Positions 27,609 through 35,835 of a stretch of 64,000 nt of DNA are shown piece after piece. The stretch is taken from assembly GCF_018642165.1 (NCBI RefSeq), contig NZ_JAHHZM010000001.1, positions 434,001 through 498,000 on the forward strand, read 5' to 3'. Under the pieces are notes generated by a model that worked only from the letters and a program-made list of their open reading frames with translations, did no database searches and had not been told where the DNA came from. This DNA comes from Echinicola shivajiensis. Its GTDB lineage: Bacteria > Bacteroidota > Bacteroidia > Cytophagales > Cyclobacteriaceae. Both the position numbers and the translations under genes were made by a program. Numbering within the stretch: the stretch's first letter is position 1; the number at the start of each line of letters is the position of its first letter.

Positions 27609-29903
27609 TTAATTGGAAATGTACCAATCGGCAGGAACAGCTTTTCTCTCACCATTCTCGTCGATGTATTCCAAGATAAGGGTGTGCCCCCCTCCACCTT
27701 CAATAAAGTCCAACTCTATTGGATGAAGTCCAGCATTCAAAGCAACCTGACCGCTTACTTCTTTAGCGGGGTGAAATCCATCATTATCAATAATTTCACG
27801 ACCTCCAATATATAGTTTACTACCATCATCACTGGTCAAAATAAAGTCATAGATTCTCTTTTCTGGAACATTGATATAACCTATAAACTCAGCTCCAAAA
27901 GCACCTTTTGCTAAATCTTCTGGAATACTCAATTGCTCCATTAACCTCACTTCATCTTCCTGATGATCATCCATTAGTGCGGTTTGCTTGAATGTCCCCT
28001 TGTGGAAATGCATGGTAAGCCCATTGCTACCTCCAACCTCACTCTCGTTTATGGCTTTCAGGTAAGTTGTTTTTCTGTAAGGCACCTCATATACATCTCC
28101 CCGATTTCCTGAAGGCCCGAAAGCTGCCACTTTAAAATCTGTATCTGACTTTACTTTCAGAGGTTTTTCCAAAACTTTATCATCCATTTCTGGGTCAGTA
28201 CCATCTGTTGTGTACTTTATGGTCAAGAAATCTACGGGAGCACTTACGTCCAATTTTCCTTTTCCCACAAACATATTCTTATCAGCTATGCCATTCAAGT
28301 CTGGCAAACGGTAGTTGATGCCTTCCTTCTGCATCCAAGCAAAATGCTTGTTCAACCTTTCTTGGTATCCTTCAAAATCCTTAGGATCCGACCAAAGTCT
28401 TTCTGCCAAAGCCGTCATCCTAGGCATATACATATAATCAGCCCTTGCCTCAGAAGGGATATATTCGGTCCAGATATTGGCTTGGCCCCCAATGACTTTA
28501 TTGGCCTGCTCTGCAGTAAAACCCTCTGGTACAATACTCACGGTATATACTTTTCTCAAAGAGCTCTTATCCGGCGCATAATCAAAATAAAGACCTCCAC
28601 CCACTGGGGACATAATGATCTCATTACCATTTTCAACTGCTCTGAAAGGGGCTTTTTTAACCCAGCTCCTCCAATACATTACATGGGCTGTCGGGCTGAT
28701 TCCTCCTGCCAAAGCATCATCCCAAACAATCAATTGCTTCCCTTTGGATTTCACATAAGCTTCCATATGGTTCACAAAAAAGCTTTGCAGCTTATCCACA
28801 TCTTCGATTCCATTTTCTTTCATCCATTCCTCACACATTGAAGTTTCCCAAAACTCTCTGTCCACTTCATCCGCTCCAATATGTACATACTTGCTCGGAA
28901 ACAAGGCCATGATCTCATCCAAAACCTTTTCAGCAAACTCATAGGTACTTTCCTGACAAGGGTTCAAAGGACTTGAGAACAACTCTCCCCACTCAGTCTT
29001 CTGATCACCTGTCAAATAAGGATAAGCCCTTACCGCGGCACTCATATGTCCTGGCATATCTATTTCTGGAACCACCTCTATATGGTGTTTGCCTGCATAA
29101 GCGATAATTTCTTTAATATCCTCTTGGGTGTAAAAACCACCATAAACTTCCTTGCCATCTACTTCTTTGATATTCCAAGGGTCAATAATATAGTCCGGAT
29201 TAGTTTCTGCACGCTCCATACATATGGTATCGTGCTTATTATAAGTTCTCCAAGCTCCTACATCCGTCAGCTTGGGGAATTGTTTGATTTCGATTCTCCA
29301 ACCTTGATCATCTGTCAAGTGCATATGAAGTTTGTTAATCTGGTATCTCGCCAGTCTATCAATAAACTTCTTAATATATTCTTTGGTAAAAAAGTGTCTT
29401 GACACATCAATATGCATCCCTCGCCAATCATACTTGGGCGCATCATTTATTTCTACAGCCGGCACTTCAAGCTCAGCTAGTTTCTCACCTGAAAGGTTCA
29501 CTGGCAATAATTGCCCAAAGGCTTGAATACCTCTAAAAAAACCAGTTTGGGTGCTGGCCTTAATCACCACTTGCTCATTTGAAATAGCGAGAACATATCC
29601 TTCTTCGGCACTTACCTCATTTGAAAATAACAATAATATTTCTCCATTGGAAGAACCATCTTTATCCAAATCATATGCAGATAGCATCTCCTGTAAGAAT
29701 GAAACTTCATTACTCAAATCTAGCTCTCCGCTTTCAAACTCAATCGCTGTTGATCCAGATAGTTTAAAGTATCCATCTTTCGCTGTCAGCTCAGCAGGAT
29801 AAGGAATAAGAGGGTATCTTTTGGATAGATGCTCAGCATTCTGAGCCATTGCCGCCACAAATAGCAGCGCCATACTCAAACAAAGGGTGATTTTTTTAAT
29901 CAT
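27609..29903 (-). CDS. GH20 beta-N-acetylhexosaminidase with C-terminal PA14 domain
   Basis: 764 residues. Signal peptide (MIKKITLCLSMALLFVAAMAQ), GH20b N-domain, catalytic barrel with DVSRHFFTKEYIKKFID, LHMHLTDDQGWRIEIK and the Asp-Glu catalytic pair in YVHIGADEVDREFW, then a chitobiase-type C-terminal domain (IKYTTDGTDPEM) and a PA14 domain (about residues 640-764, DFILTSDDGSKLYIGGREII). It removes terminal GlcNAc or GalNAc by substrate-assisted catalysis; PA14 probably binds sugar. Same operon as GH92. Confidence 0.94.
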   Translation of the reverse strand: MIKKITLCLSMALLFVAAMAQNAEHLSKRYPLIPYPAELTAKDGYFKLSGSTAIEFESGELDLSNEVSFLQEMLSAYDLDKDGSSNGEILLLFSNEVSAEEGYVLAISNEQVVIKASTQTGFFRGIQAFGQLLPVNLSGEKLAELEVPAVEINDAPKYDWRGMHIDVSRHFFTKEYIKKFIDRLARYQINKLHMHLTDDQGWRIEIKQFPKLTDVGAWRTYNKHDTICMERAETNPDYIIDPWNIKEVDGKEVYGGFYTQEDIKEIIAYAGKHHIEVVPEIDMPGHMSAAVRAYPYLTGDQKTEWGELFSSPLNPCQESTYEFAEKVLDEIMALFPSKYVHIGADEVDREFWETSMCEEWMKENGIEDVDKLQSFFVNHMEAYVKSKGKQLIVWDDALAGGISPTAHVMYWRSWVKKAPFRAVENGNEIIMSPVGGGLYFDYAPDKSSLRKVYTVSIVPEGFTAEQANKVIGGQANIWTEYIPSEARADYMYMPRMTALAERLWSDPKDFEGYQERLNKHFAWMQKEGINYRLPDLNGIADKNMFVGKGKLDVSAPVDFLTIKYTTDGTDPEMDDKVLEKPLKVKSDTDFKVAAFGPSGNRGDVYEVPYRKTTYLKAINESEVGGSNGLTMHFHKGTFKQTALMDDHQEDEVRLMEQLSIPEDLAKGAFGAEFIGYINVPEKRIYDFILTSDDGSKLYIGGREIIDNDGFHPAKEVSGQVALNAGLHPIELDFIEGGGGHTLILEYIDENGERKAVPADWYISN

Positions 29904-30113
29904 GATTTATTAAATACAAAATGAAAAGGATATGGGAGCAATTTACACCCTTCCCCCTTTTCGAACTAATTACTGTTTTGGTTTTAATTGAAATACAAAA
30001 CAAGGATATTTCAACACTTAAAATTCTTGCTCGGGAATTTTCAAAGTAATTTCATTTTTACAGGGCCAATAAAACATGCTCCAATGCATTCTTTATTATT
30101 CAGGAAACATCAC

Positions 30114-32510
30114 TTAGTCTAACTGAAACTCTCCTTCTAAACGGATATCCCTAGAAGATCTTCCCACCAAGATTTTAAACGTACCAGGCTCTACAAGCTT
30201 ATTCATTTTGACATCCAAAACCTGTAAATCTTCTGAAGTCAACTCAAATTGGATGCTTTGCTGCTTACCAGCTGGAACATTAACCTTATCAAAGCGCTTC
30301 AGTTCCATCAATGGTCTTACCGTACTGCTGACCAGGTCCTTTATATATAACTGTACAACTTCTTCCCCATCCACATCACTGGTATTTGACACACTGAAAC
30401 TCACTTTTACTTTGGCATCTTGCGCATTACCCTCTGTTGCTATACTGAGGTCAGCATACGCAAACTCGGAATAACTAAGGCCATGCCCAAAAGCATAAAG
30501 TGGCTCCGCACTGCCCTCTACATAATCATGCCTCTTAGGGTTTTTATAATTATAATAAACTGGAAGCTGTCCTACTGAACGCGGAACAGATACAGAAAGT
30601 CTACCTGCAGGGTTATAATCTCCAAAAAGCACATCAGCTATGGCATTGCCCCCTTCTTGGCCAGGGTACCAAGCATCCAGGATAGCAGGAATATTCTCGT
30701 CTGCCCAGTTCAAGTTAAGCGGTCTGCCCTTGATCATCACCAATACTACTGGAGTTCCTGTCTTCTTTATGGCCTTTAAAAGCTTCATTTGATCACCTAG
30801 CAAGTCTAAAGTCATACGGTCAAAGCCTTCTCCACTTTCCATATCACTGATAACCTCGCCTTCCTTGGTTCCACTCACCTTGGCTGCAGCAGTTTCCTCA
30901 TATTCTGTATCAAAATCCCTAGCACTGCTACCACCCAATACAACTACAGCTACATCTGCTTGGACAGCTAAAGCAGCAGCTTCCTCAATTTGACTTTGTG
31001 TGGTATCTCGAACCGCACAGCCTCTGATATAATCCACCTGAACATCCTTGCCTACCTTGGCCTGGATACCTTCCAAAACAGTTACAATATTACTATTGGC
31101 TTGAGGTGCCGTATAATCCCCTAGCTGATTATAAATATTATCTGCATTGGGACCGATTACGGCTATCTTATTTAATTTCTTGCTCAATGGTAAAGTAGCG
31201 TTCTCATTCTTCAGCAAGACCACTGATTCCTTTGCCACCCTTCTTGCCAAAGCAATATGTGCTGCTGACCTCACTTTTTGAGCTGCCAATTCAGGGTCAA
31301 CATAAGGGTTCTCAAACAGTCCCATTTCAAATTTCAATCTTAAAACCCTGGCTACTGCCTGATCCAAAACACCCATATCTACCTTTCCGCTTTGGATAGC
31401 AGCATAAAGGTTTTTATCAAATCCATATCCGCCCAAATCCGAATCCACGCCAGCATTGATAGCCAGTTGGGCCGCATCTTCCAAAGTCGCTGCTACATGG
31501 TGGCTTCCCTTTAACCCACTGATACTTCCCAGGTCAGAAACCACAAAGCCATTAAATCCCCAATCATCCCTTAAAACATCATTGAGCAAATATCCATTGG
31601 AAGTACACGGTATTCCATCGATGGAATTATAGGCGGTCATTACGGATAAAGCACCTGCTTGTACAGCATCTTTAAATGGAGGCAAATAGCTTTGGTGAAG
31701 CTCACGGTCACCCACACTCACACTGGTTCCATTATGTCCACCTTCAGGCACACCATAAGCGGTAAAATGCTTTAAGGTAGAAATCACATTTTCACCTGAA
31801 GCAATGGACTCACCTTGAAATCCTTTAACCATGGCTATCCCCATCTGCCCATTCAAATACGGATCTTCTCCATAAGTTTCTTCCACTCTGGACCATCTTG
31901 GCTCCCTAGCCAAATCCAGCACTGGACCATAACCGATGTGCCCACCTTGTAACCTTGCTTCTAGCGCAATGACAGAAGCCATATCTTGTATCAGCTCAGG
32001 ATTCCAAGTACTTGCTTGACCTATGGAAGTAGGAAATACCGTCGTTCCAATGGCCATATGTCCATGAGGGCATTCTTCCGCTAAAAGCATGGGAATTCCC
32101 AATCGGGTGTTTTCCATCACATACCGCTGCATGGCATTGGTAGCTATTGCAGCTTGCTTGGGCTGTAATCCGCTCTCCAAAGTTTTTTGGGTCCAAGGAT
32201 CGGCCCTCAATGTCGCCCATAACATTCCTATATTTCTTTCCTGTATGGCTTCCTTAAAAGCGTCGCTAACTTCAGCACCATCTCCGGTTTTCTCATACAT
32301 TTCCCAGCCCAAAAGCGTAGATAATTGACCTACTTTTTCTTCTAAGGTCATCCTGCTGAGCAGATCTGATACTCGCTCTTCTACTAGTAAGTCTTTTTGT
32401 TTATAGGCAACTTGACCTTTTTGTCCAAACGCACTAATGCTGAAGGCCATCAAAAGGCCTCCCGCTATGGCATTTTTTAGGGCAGCTAGGGGAGAAATAT
32501 TTTTGAACAT
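30114..32510 (-). CDS. GH3 family glycoside hydrolase (beta-glucosidase BglX-like)
   Basis: 798 residues. An N-terminal hydrophobic signal (GGLLMAFSISAFGQ) precedes RVSDLLSRMTLEEKVGQLS, the start of the GH3 barrel. KHFTAYGVPEGGHNGTSVS binds substrate and GFVVSDLGSISGL carries the nucleophile Asp. The alpha/beta sandwich (KESVVLLKNENATLPLSK) and the C-terminal fibronectin-III-like domain (VSFSVSNTSDVDGEEVVQLYI) follow. Acts on beta-glucosides or beta-xylosides in the periplasm. It reads in the same direction as GH20/GH92, with 210 bases between, so it may be the first gene of the cluster or a separate unit. Confidence 0.94.
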   Translation of the reverse strand: MFKNISPLAALKNAIAGGLLMAFSISAFGQKGQVAYKQKDLLVEERVSDLLSRMTLEEKVGQLSTLLGWEMYEKTGDGAEVSDAFKEAIQERNIGMLWATLRADPWTQKTLESGLQPKQAAIATNAMQRYVMENTRLGIPMLLAEECPHGHMAIGTTVFPTSIGQASTWNPELIQDMASVIALEARLQGGHIGYGPVLDLAREPRWSRVEETYGEDPYLNGQMGIAMVKGFQGESIASGENVISTLKHFTAYGVPEGGHNGTSVSVGDRELHQSYLPPFKDAVQAGALSVMTAYNSIDGIPCTSNGYLLNDVLRDDWGFNGFVVSDLGSISGLKGSHHVAATLEDAAQLAINAGVDSDLGGYGFDKNLYAAIQSGKVDMGVLDQAVARVLRLKFEMGLFENPYVDPELAAQKVRSAAHIALARRVAKESVVLLKNENATLPLSKKLNKIAVIGPNADNIYNQLGDYTAPQANSNIVTVLEGIQAKVGKDVQVDYIRGCAVRDTTQSQIEEAAALAVQADVAVVVLGGSSARDFDTEYEETAAAKVSGTKEGEVISDMESGEGFDRMTLDLLGDQMKLLKAIKKTGTPVVLVMIKGRPLNLNWADENIPAILDAWYPGQEGGNAIADVLFGDYNPAGRLSVSVPRSVGQLPVYYNYKNPKRHDYVEGSAEPLYAFGHGLSYSEFAYADLSIATEGNAQDAKVKVSFSVSNTSDVDGEEVVQLYIKDLVSSTVRPLMELKRFDKVNVPAGKQQSIQFELTSEDLQVLDVKMNKLVEPGTFKILVGRSSRDIRLEGEFQLD

Positions 32511-32935
32511 GATAAACGGAGATTTTTGATTATTGAGGGCAGTAGATGCCCCAAACGGAAAGCTATTTAATTATTTTTTTAGTAAAGTAAAAAGAGAATA
32601 TCGAAAATATCCCAGATATCATCCGTTTTTTGATAAAAGGAAATAAAACGAAAGAAAACCAAAGCATTTTTTTGAAAGCACAGCACAATTCCCCAGCTAA
32701 AAAAATCACTTTTTACTACGCTAAAACGATTATGCTTTCCAGTATTATCCGCAACTAAACTTCCCCAAAAAATATAAGTTGATCTATACTTGCTGTTCAG
32801 CATTTGTAATGCGGAACAAAGAATAAAAGGAATTTGCAATTCCAAAAACAGGCAATAATAAGGCATTCCAAGTTCACTTTAAAAATTGGTCTTAATTCCT
32901 TATTATCACTTGAAGCGAATCATAAAAAAGTTTGG

Positions 32936-32971
32936 AACCACAGATGGAGGGGATGAACACGGATGGATTTT
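32936..32971. repeat. CACAGAT/ACACGGAT-type dispersed repeat, copy 1
   Basis: Contains AACCACAGATGG and GAACACGGATGGATTTT. Similar short degenerate units with CACAGAT and ACAC(G/T)GAT are scattered between genes in many Bacteroidota. A related copy lies at 33126-33154. Confidence 0.4.
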
Positions 32972-33046
32972 AGAAAACCCTGAATCTAATCTAAATCAGC
33001 TACATATTTTTACTTTACCCTACAAACCTAAAGGCCTTGACGGATT

Positions 33047-33099
33047 GCGATGACGCAGCCTTCTCTTTATTCTTTTCTCCCCTTTGCTACTTGATACTC
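33047..33099 (+). repeat. Direct repeat R, copy 1 (left of AbiC-like gene)
   Basis: Starts GCGATGACGCAGCCTTCTCT and ends CTTTGCTACTTGATACTC. The same sequence, with a 14-base insertion in the middle, recurs in the same orientation at 34362-34428. The two copies enclose the AbiC-like gene. Confidence 0.75.
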
Positions 33100-33125
33100 C
33101 GTTTTGACACCAGTAACCTTATTTC

Positions 33126-33154
33126 TCACGGATTCCACAGATTTACACTGATTT
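33126..33154. repeat. CACAGAT/ACACTGAT-type dispersed repeat, copy 2
   Basis: TCACGGATTCCACAGATTT followed by ACACTGATTT; related to the copy at 32936 with the same orientation. Confidence 0.4.
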
Positions 33155-33340
33155 AATTCTTTATTTCGGTTAGATATGGGCTACTTTTGAGAACATATTT
33201 TGAATGGTAACCCTTACTGGTGCAATTACGGATATCCAGAATTCTTAATAAATCCTATCTCACACGATCTACCAATCCCTGTAAAAGTGCGGGGATGCTG
33301 GACATGGTTGGAAGCTAGGGAATTTTTATATTTTTGGTTT

Positions 33341-34114
33341 ATGGAGAATGAGAATAAAAAAATCAGAAGGTACACTGTTTTTGCACAAGCATTGGCAGGA
33401 GCTGCAGTATTGATGTTTCTATTTCCAATCGTTGGGCATTTTACACTTGATCTTGAATATGATTTTAAAGAATATGCGGCCTTTGTAGGAGGAACATCTG
33501 GTCCATTAGGAGCTTTGGCCGGATTTATTTTTGTATATATAGCATTTCAAGGACAACAGGATCAATTTAATTATCAGAAAGGGGAAAATAGCTTTTTTAC
33601 TTATTTTGAGTTAGTCAGAGAATCCAAGAAATCTACTTACTATGGAAACAATTATGGAGAAAAAGCTATTGATGAGTTTTTGAAAAATTTAAAAGCTTAT
33701 ATAGCAAAAGAGGAAGTTAAATTAATGGTTCAAAATGGTGAGGATGGAAAGTTGTGCAGTAATGATGAGAGACTTTTTAAAAAAGCATTCATCGTAGGTG
33801 TTGAGGGGAGTTCATTTTATAAATCTGGACAGTACGATAATTTTTTAAATATGATTAATGGTATATCCGAGCATATTGTTAAATATGAAGATTTTAATAA
33901 GGTGCCTATTTTGGGCTTTATTCTTTCAAGGAATGAAAAGGTTTTAATGTTATATTCTAACTATTTTCATAAAAATCAAGAATATATCTCAACGTTAATA
34001 AACCATGGATTGTTAAAAGATATTAGAAGCGACCAGTTAATATATGAGCCTCACAAATATACTTTTAATATAAATGAAATTGAAGAGAGCGAGTTGGATA
34101 AGCCTTCTGACTAG
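33341..34114 (+). CDS. putAbiC-like putative phage abortive infection membrane protein
   Basis: About 257 residues from MENENKKIRRY; this ATG is chosen because two membrane helices follow directly (YTVFAQALAGAAVLMFLFPI and an aromatic helix GALAGFIFVYIAFQG), joined by a short loop. Next comes QQDQFNYQKGENSFFTYFEL, the conserved entry to the putAbiC domain (Pfam putative phage abortive infection protein), then a helical cytoplasmic part. Lower GC than the genes on both sides, and enclosed by repeats, so probably acquired by transfer. By family it may sense infection and stop growth of the infected cell, but no catalytic residues are defined and no partner gene is present. Alternative: a membrane protein unrelated to defence. 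Confidence 0.62.
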   Translation: MENENKKIRRYTVFAQALAGAAVLMFLFPIVGHFTLDLEYDFKEYAAFVGGTSGPLGALAGFIFVYIAFQGQQDQFNYQKGENSFFTYFELVRESKKSTYYGNNYGEKAIDEFLKNLKAYIAKEEVKLMVQNGEDGKLCSNDERLFKKAFIVGVEGSSFYKSGQYDNFLNMINGISEHIVKYEDFNKVPILGFILSRNEKVLMLYSNYFHKNQEYISTLINHGLLKDIRSDQLIYEPHKYTFNINEIEESELDKPSD

Positions 34115-34168
34115 CCTTTTCACTGTCCTCTACCCCCTCATAAGCTCGAATTACCTTAGTAACCCGTT

Positions 34169-34191
34169 GTTCCGCGGCTGTGCCGCGGAAC
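34169..34191. repeat. Perfect GC-rich hairpin
   Basis: GTTCCGCGGC / GCCGCGGAAC with a TGT loop, no T run after it, so not a typical terminator. Paired with a second hairpin 11 bases downstream, like REP-type elements. Confidence 0.6.
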
Positions 34192-34201
34192 GCCCTAACC
34201 C

Positions 34202-34216
34202 TGAGTCTCCGACTCA
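34202..34216. repeat. Second small hairpin of the pair
   Basis: TGAGTC-TCC-GACTCA, six-base arms with a three-base loop, just downstream of the GC-rich hairpin. Confidence 0.45.
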
Positions 34217-34291
34217 ATCCTTTCTCATCACCCAAAAAACAACTGTCCTAACCAACCCCATTCATCCCCCCAGTTTAGCTCATGACTAATT

Positions 34292-34370
34292 CGTCACGAG
34301 AGCTTGCGAAGCGATCTCACACCCTATTACGGGATCGCCACGCCCTCCCTCAGTCGGTCTCGCGATGACG
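34292..34370. repeat. Palindromic dispersed repeat (CGTCA...TGACG type)
   Basis: Begins CGTCACGAGAGCTTGCGAAG and ends CTCGCGATGACG; the ends are inverted copies of each other. This matches a widespread class of short non-coding palindromic repeats found between bacterial genes. Its right end runs into direct repeat R copy 2, and copy 1 of R is preceded by a related end (GACGGATTGCGATGACG). Confidence 0.55.
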
Positions 34371-34428
34371 CAGCCTTCTCTTTATTCTTTCTTCGTTATT
34401 CTTTTTTCTCCTTTGCTACTTGATACTC
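34362..34428 (+). repeat. Direct repeat R, copy 2 (right of AbiC-like gene)
   Basis: Same start (GCGATGACGCAGCCTTCTCT) and end (CTTTGCTACTTGATACTC) as the copy at 33047-33099, with a 14-base insertion around TTCGTTATTC. Confidence 0.75.
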
Positions 34429-34458
34429 GATACATGCTACCAACTGCCACCTCTAAAA

Positions 34459-34496
34459 CACAAAAGGCCTTCCGGAAATACCGAAAGGCCGTTTTG
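34459..34496 (-). terminator. Terminator of tRNA-Leu
   Basis: On the minus strand CGGCCTTTCGG, a TATTT loop, CCGGAAGGCC and then TTTTGTGTTTT, starting right after the tRNA 3' end. The stem has one bulge and a wobble. Confidence 0.75.
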
Positions 34497-34579
34497 TGCG
34501 CACGAGAGGATTCGAACCTCCACGCCCATAGAGCACCACCCCCTCAAGATGGCGTGTCTACCAATTTCACCACGTGCGC
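34497..34579 (-). tRNA. tRNA-Leu, anticodon GAG
   Basis: 83 bases. Acceptor stem GCGCACG / CGTGCGC with discriminator A; D-loop GAAATTGGTAGAC typical of tRNA-Leu; anticodon stem CCATC / GGTGG around loop TTGAGGG, anticodon GAG reading CUC and CUU; long variable arm of class II; T arm GGTTCGAATCC. The CCA end is not encoded and must be added after transcription; a cca gene is present at 42829-44250. Confidence 0.93.
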
Positions 34580-34694
34580 GGGATAGGTCTGCAAAAGTAG
34601 AAAGATATAACTATTGCTCCAAACGTTCACCAAATATTTATGGGCAAAACAAGCCCTCTATCTCATTTATAATCTGATTTCAAGTGAATTAAAA

Positions 34695-35147
34695 TTATAT
34701 TTTTTTCTCCAAAATAATCCTATGATCTTCCACCGTAGCTCTTTTGATCAGGTCTGTAATCATAAAACCCCGCTTCAATGCAAAGCGGATCATATCCTTG
34801 TGCATATTCCTTGTCTTGAAAACCAATTTCACATAGCCTGACTGCTTGGCCCAGTTGGTCTGCACATCTGCCAAAATCCCTGCAACTCCACTACGCCGAA
34901 ATGCCGGCAACACCCCTCCCATCCAGGAGTAAAACTGCTCATCATCCATGGCATACCCCACCTTAAAACCAACCAACTTCCCTCCATATTCTGCCACCAA
35001 AATCAGATGGGGCTTACCTTTGAGCCTATCGACATAAACATCATCCCCATAGGGATCGCTAAACTCCGGTATGGCCACACTTAGTGAAAGCACCTCGGCT
35101 ATGCTTCCTTCGCGAATAATGATTTCTGGTTTTCCTGATTCAGCCAT
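34695..35147 (-). CDS. GNAT family N-acetyltransferase
   Basis: 150 residues. Acetyl-CoA site in the segment YSWMGGVLPAFRRSGVAGIL (pattern V-P-x-R-R-x-G-x-A/G), preceded by a strand LILVAEYGGKLVGFKVGYA and followed by VKLVFKTRNMHKDMIRFAL with the usual Asn-x-x-x-x-x-x-A. Its start overlaps the stop of the upstream GNAT gene by one base (TAATG), so the two are coupled. The substrate cannot be deduced. Confidence 0.85.
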   Translation of the reverse strand: MAESGKPEIIIREGSIAEVLSLSVAIPEFSDPYGDDVYVDRLKGKPHLILVAEYGGKLVGFKVGYAMDDEQFYSWMGGVLPAFRRSGVAGILADVQTNWAKQSGYVKLVFKTRNMHKDMIRFALKRGFMITDLIKRATVEDHRIILEKKI

Positions 35148-35608
35148 TAAATATCAACTTCCATTTTAATATCACATCTACTGTACTTCCCTGCTTCTGG
35201 AACCACTTCCTTGAACCCCAATTTACGGTACATATTGATAGCCGGAGTCAATTTCCGACTACTATATAATACCACCTTTTTTGCTCCCAAACTTTCAGCC
35301 TTTGACAAAATGGCCTGGGCCAAGGCCCAACCAACTTTCTTTCCCTGAGCAGCAGGAACTACACCCATTTTGGTCATTTCATACACACCTTCCTCATGAC
35401 ACTTCAGCGCCACTGTCCCCACTATTTTTCCTTCCAGCTCCGCAAAAATTATCACACCGCCCTGATCAATGATATTTTCCTGTGGTTTCTCCAAAACGGC
35501 TACATCGATTGGCTCCAATGTGAAATGCTCAATAATCCAAGCCTTATTAATGGACTCAAAGTGAGGCTGCAGGCTTGGGCTGTAATCTATAATCCTGATG
35601 CTTTCCAT
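35147..35608 (-). CDS. GNAT family N-acetyltransferase
   Basis: 153 residues. Starts MESIRIIDYSPSLQPHFESIN, typical of a subgroup of about 150-residue GNAT enzymes in Bacteroidota; acetyl-CoA loop MGVVPAAQGKKVGWALAQAI; C-terminal KLTPAINMYRKLGFKEVV. It is first in a two-gene unit with the GNAT gene at 34695. The two share the fold but little sequence. Substrate unknown. Confidence 0.87.
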   Translation of the reverse strand: MESIRIIDYSPSLQPHFESINKAWIIEHFTLEPIDVAVLEKPQENIIDQGGVIIFAELEGKIVGTVALKCHEEGVYEMTKMGVVPAAQGKKVGWALAQAILSKAESLGAKKVVLYSSRKLTPAINMYRKLGFKEVVPEAGKYSRCDIKMEVDI

Positions 35609-35788
35609 ATTTAATTTTATACTTCACTATATTAAAAATAATTCCCCATTTCCTCCAAACATCCAAAAAGCCCTAGAAGTTGCCCTAAGCTATACTTTTC
35701 TGAGATAACAGCCTTAATTACTTCTCCCCTACTTTATTTCTAAAGACACAAAATGTCTGGCTATCTCCCAACTCATCACAACATTATT

Positions 35789-35819
35789 ACGTTAGTTTAT
35801 ATTATAAACATTTTAACGT
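35789..35819. promoter_or_regulatory. Palindromic operator candidate upstream of dinB
   Basis: Perfect palindrome GTTTATA-T-TATAAAC at 35795-35809, framed by ACGTTA (35789-35794) and its inverted copy TAACGT (35814-35819). It lies 17 bases before the dinB ATG. A repressor of LexA type or another damage regulator could bind here; no Bacteroidota consensus is known to me that would prove it. Confidence 0.45.
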
Positions 35820-35835
35820 TTATTAAATTTACATC

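Larger units (their letters stand above)
32511..33340. other. Long intergenic region with dispersed repeats upstream of the AbiC-like gene
   Basis: About 830 bases with no supported gene; a 95-codon minus-strand frame at 32579-32866 has no family features. The right half holds several repeats (32936-32971, 33047-33099, 33126-33154). The frame of the AbiC-like gene is open from 33200, but the first 47 codons (rich in Trp, Pro, Cys) look non-coding. Confidence 0.6.
34115..34496. other. Repeat-rich intergenic region between the AbiC-like gene and tRNA-Leu
   Basis: About 380 bases without a gene. Holds two GC-rich hairpins (34169-34191, 34202-34216), a palindromic element (34292-34370), the second copy of direct repeat R (34362-34428) and the tRNA terminator (34459-34496). 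Short frames here have no family features. Confidence 0.65.

Noticed and set aside
28344-28841. 165-codon frame antisense to the GH20 gene
   Set aside because: Shadow frame of the hexosaminidase; no start context or family features.
32579-32866. 95-codon minus-strand frame
   Set aside because: Composition is unusual (many Phe, Tyr, Trp, Cys), there is no promoter or family signature, and it lies in a repeat-bearing gap.
33200-33340. Upstream extension of the AbiC-like gene
   Set aside because: These 47 codons are rich in Trp, Pro and Cys and precede a good ATG directly before the membrane helices; they do not look coding.
32880-34500. CRISPR array or integrase-bearing island around the AbiC-like gene
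   Set aside because: Repeats are few, unequal in length and not regularly spaced; no cas, integrase or transposase gene is present.
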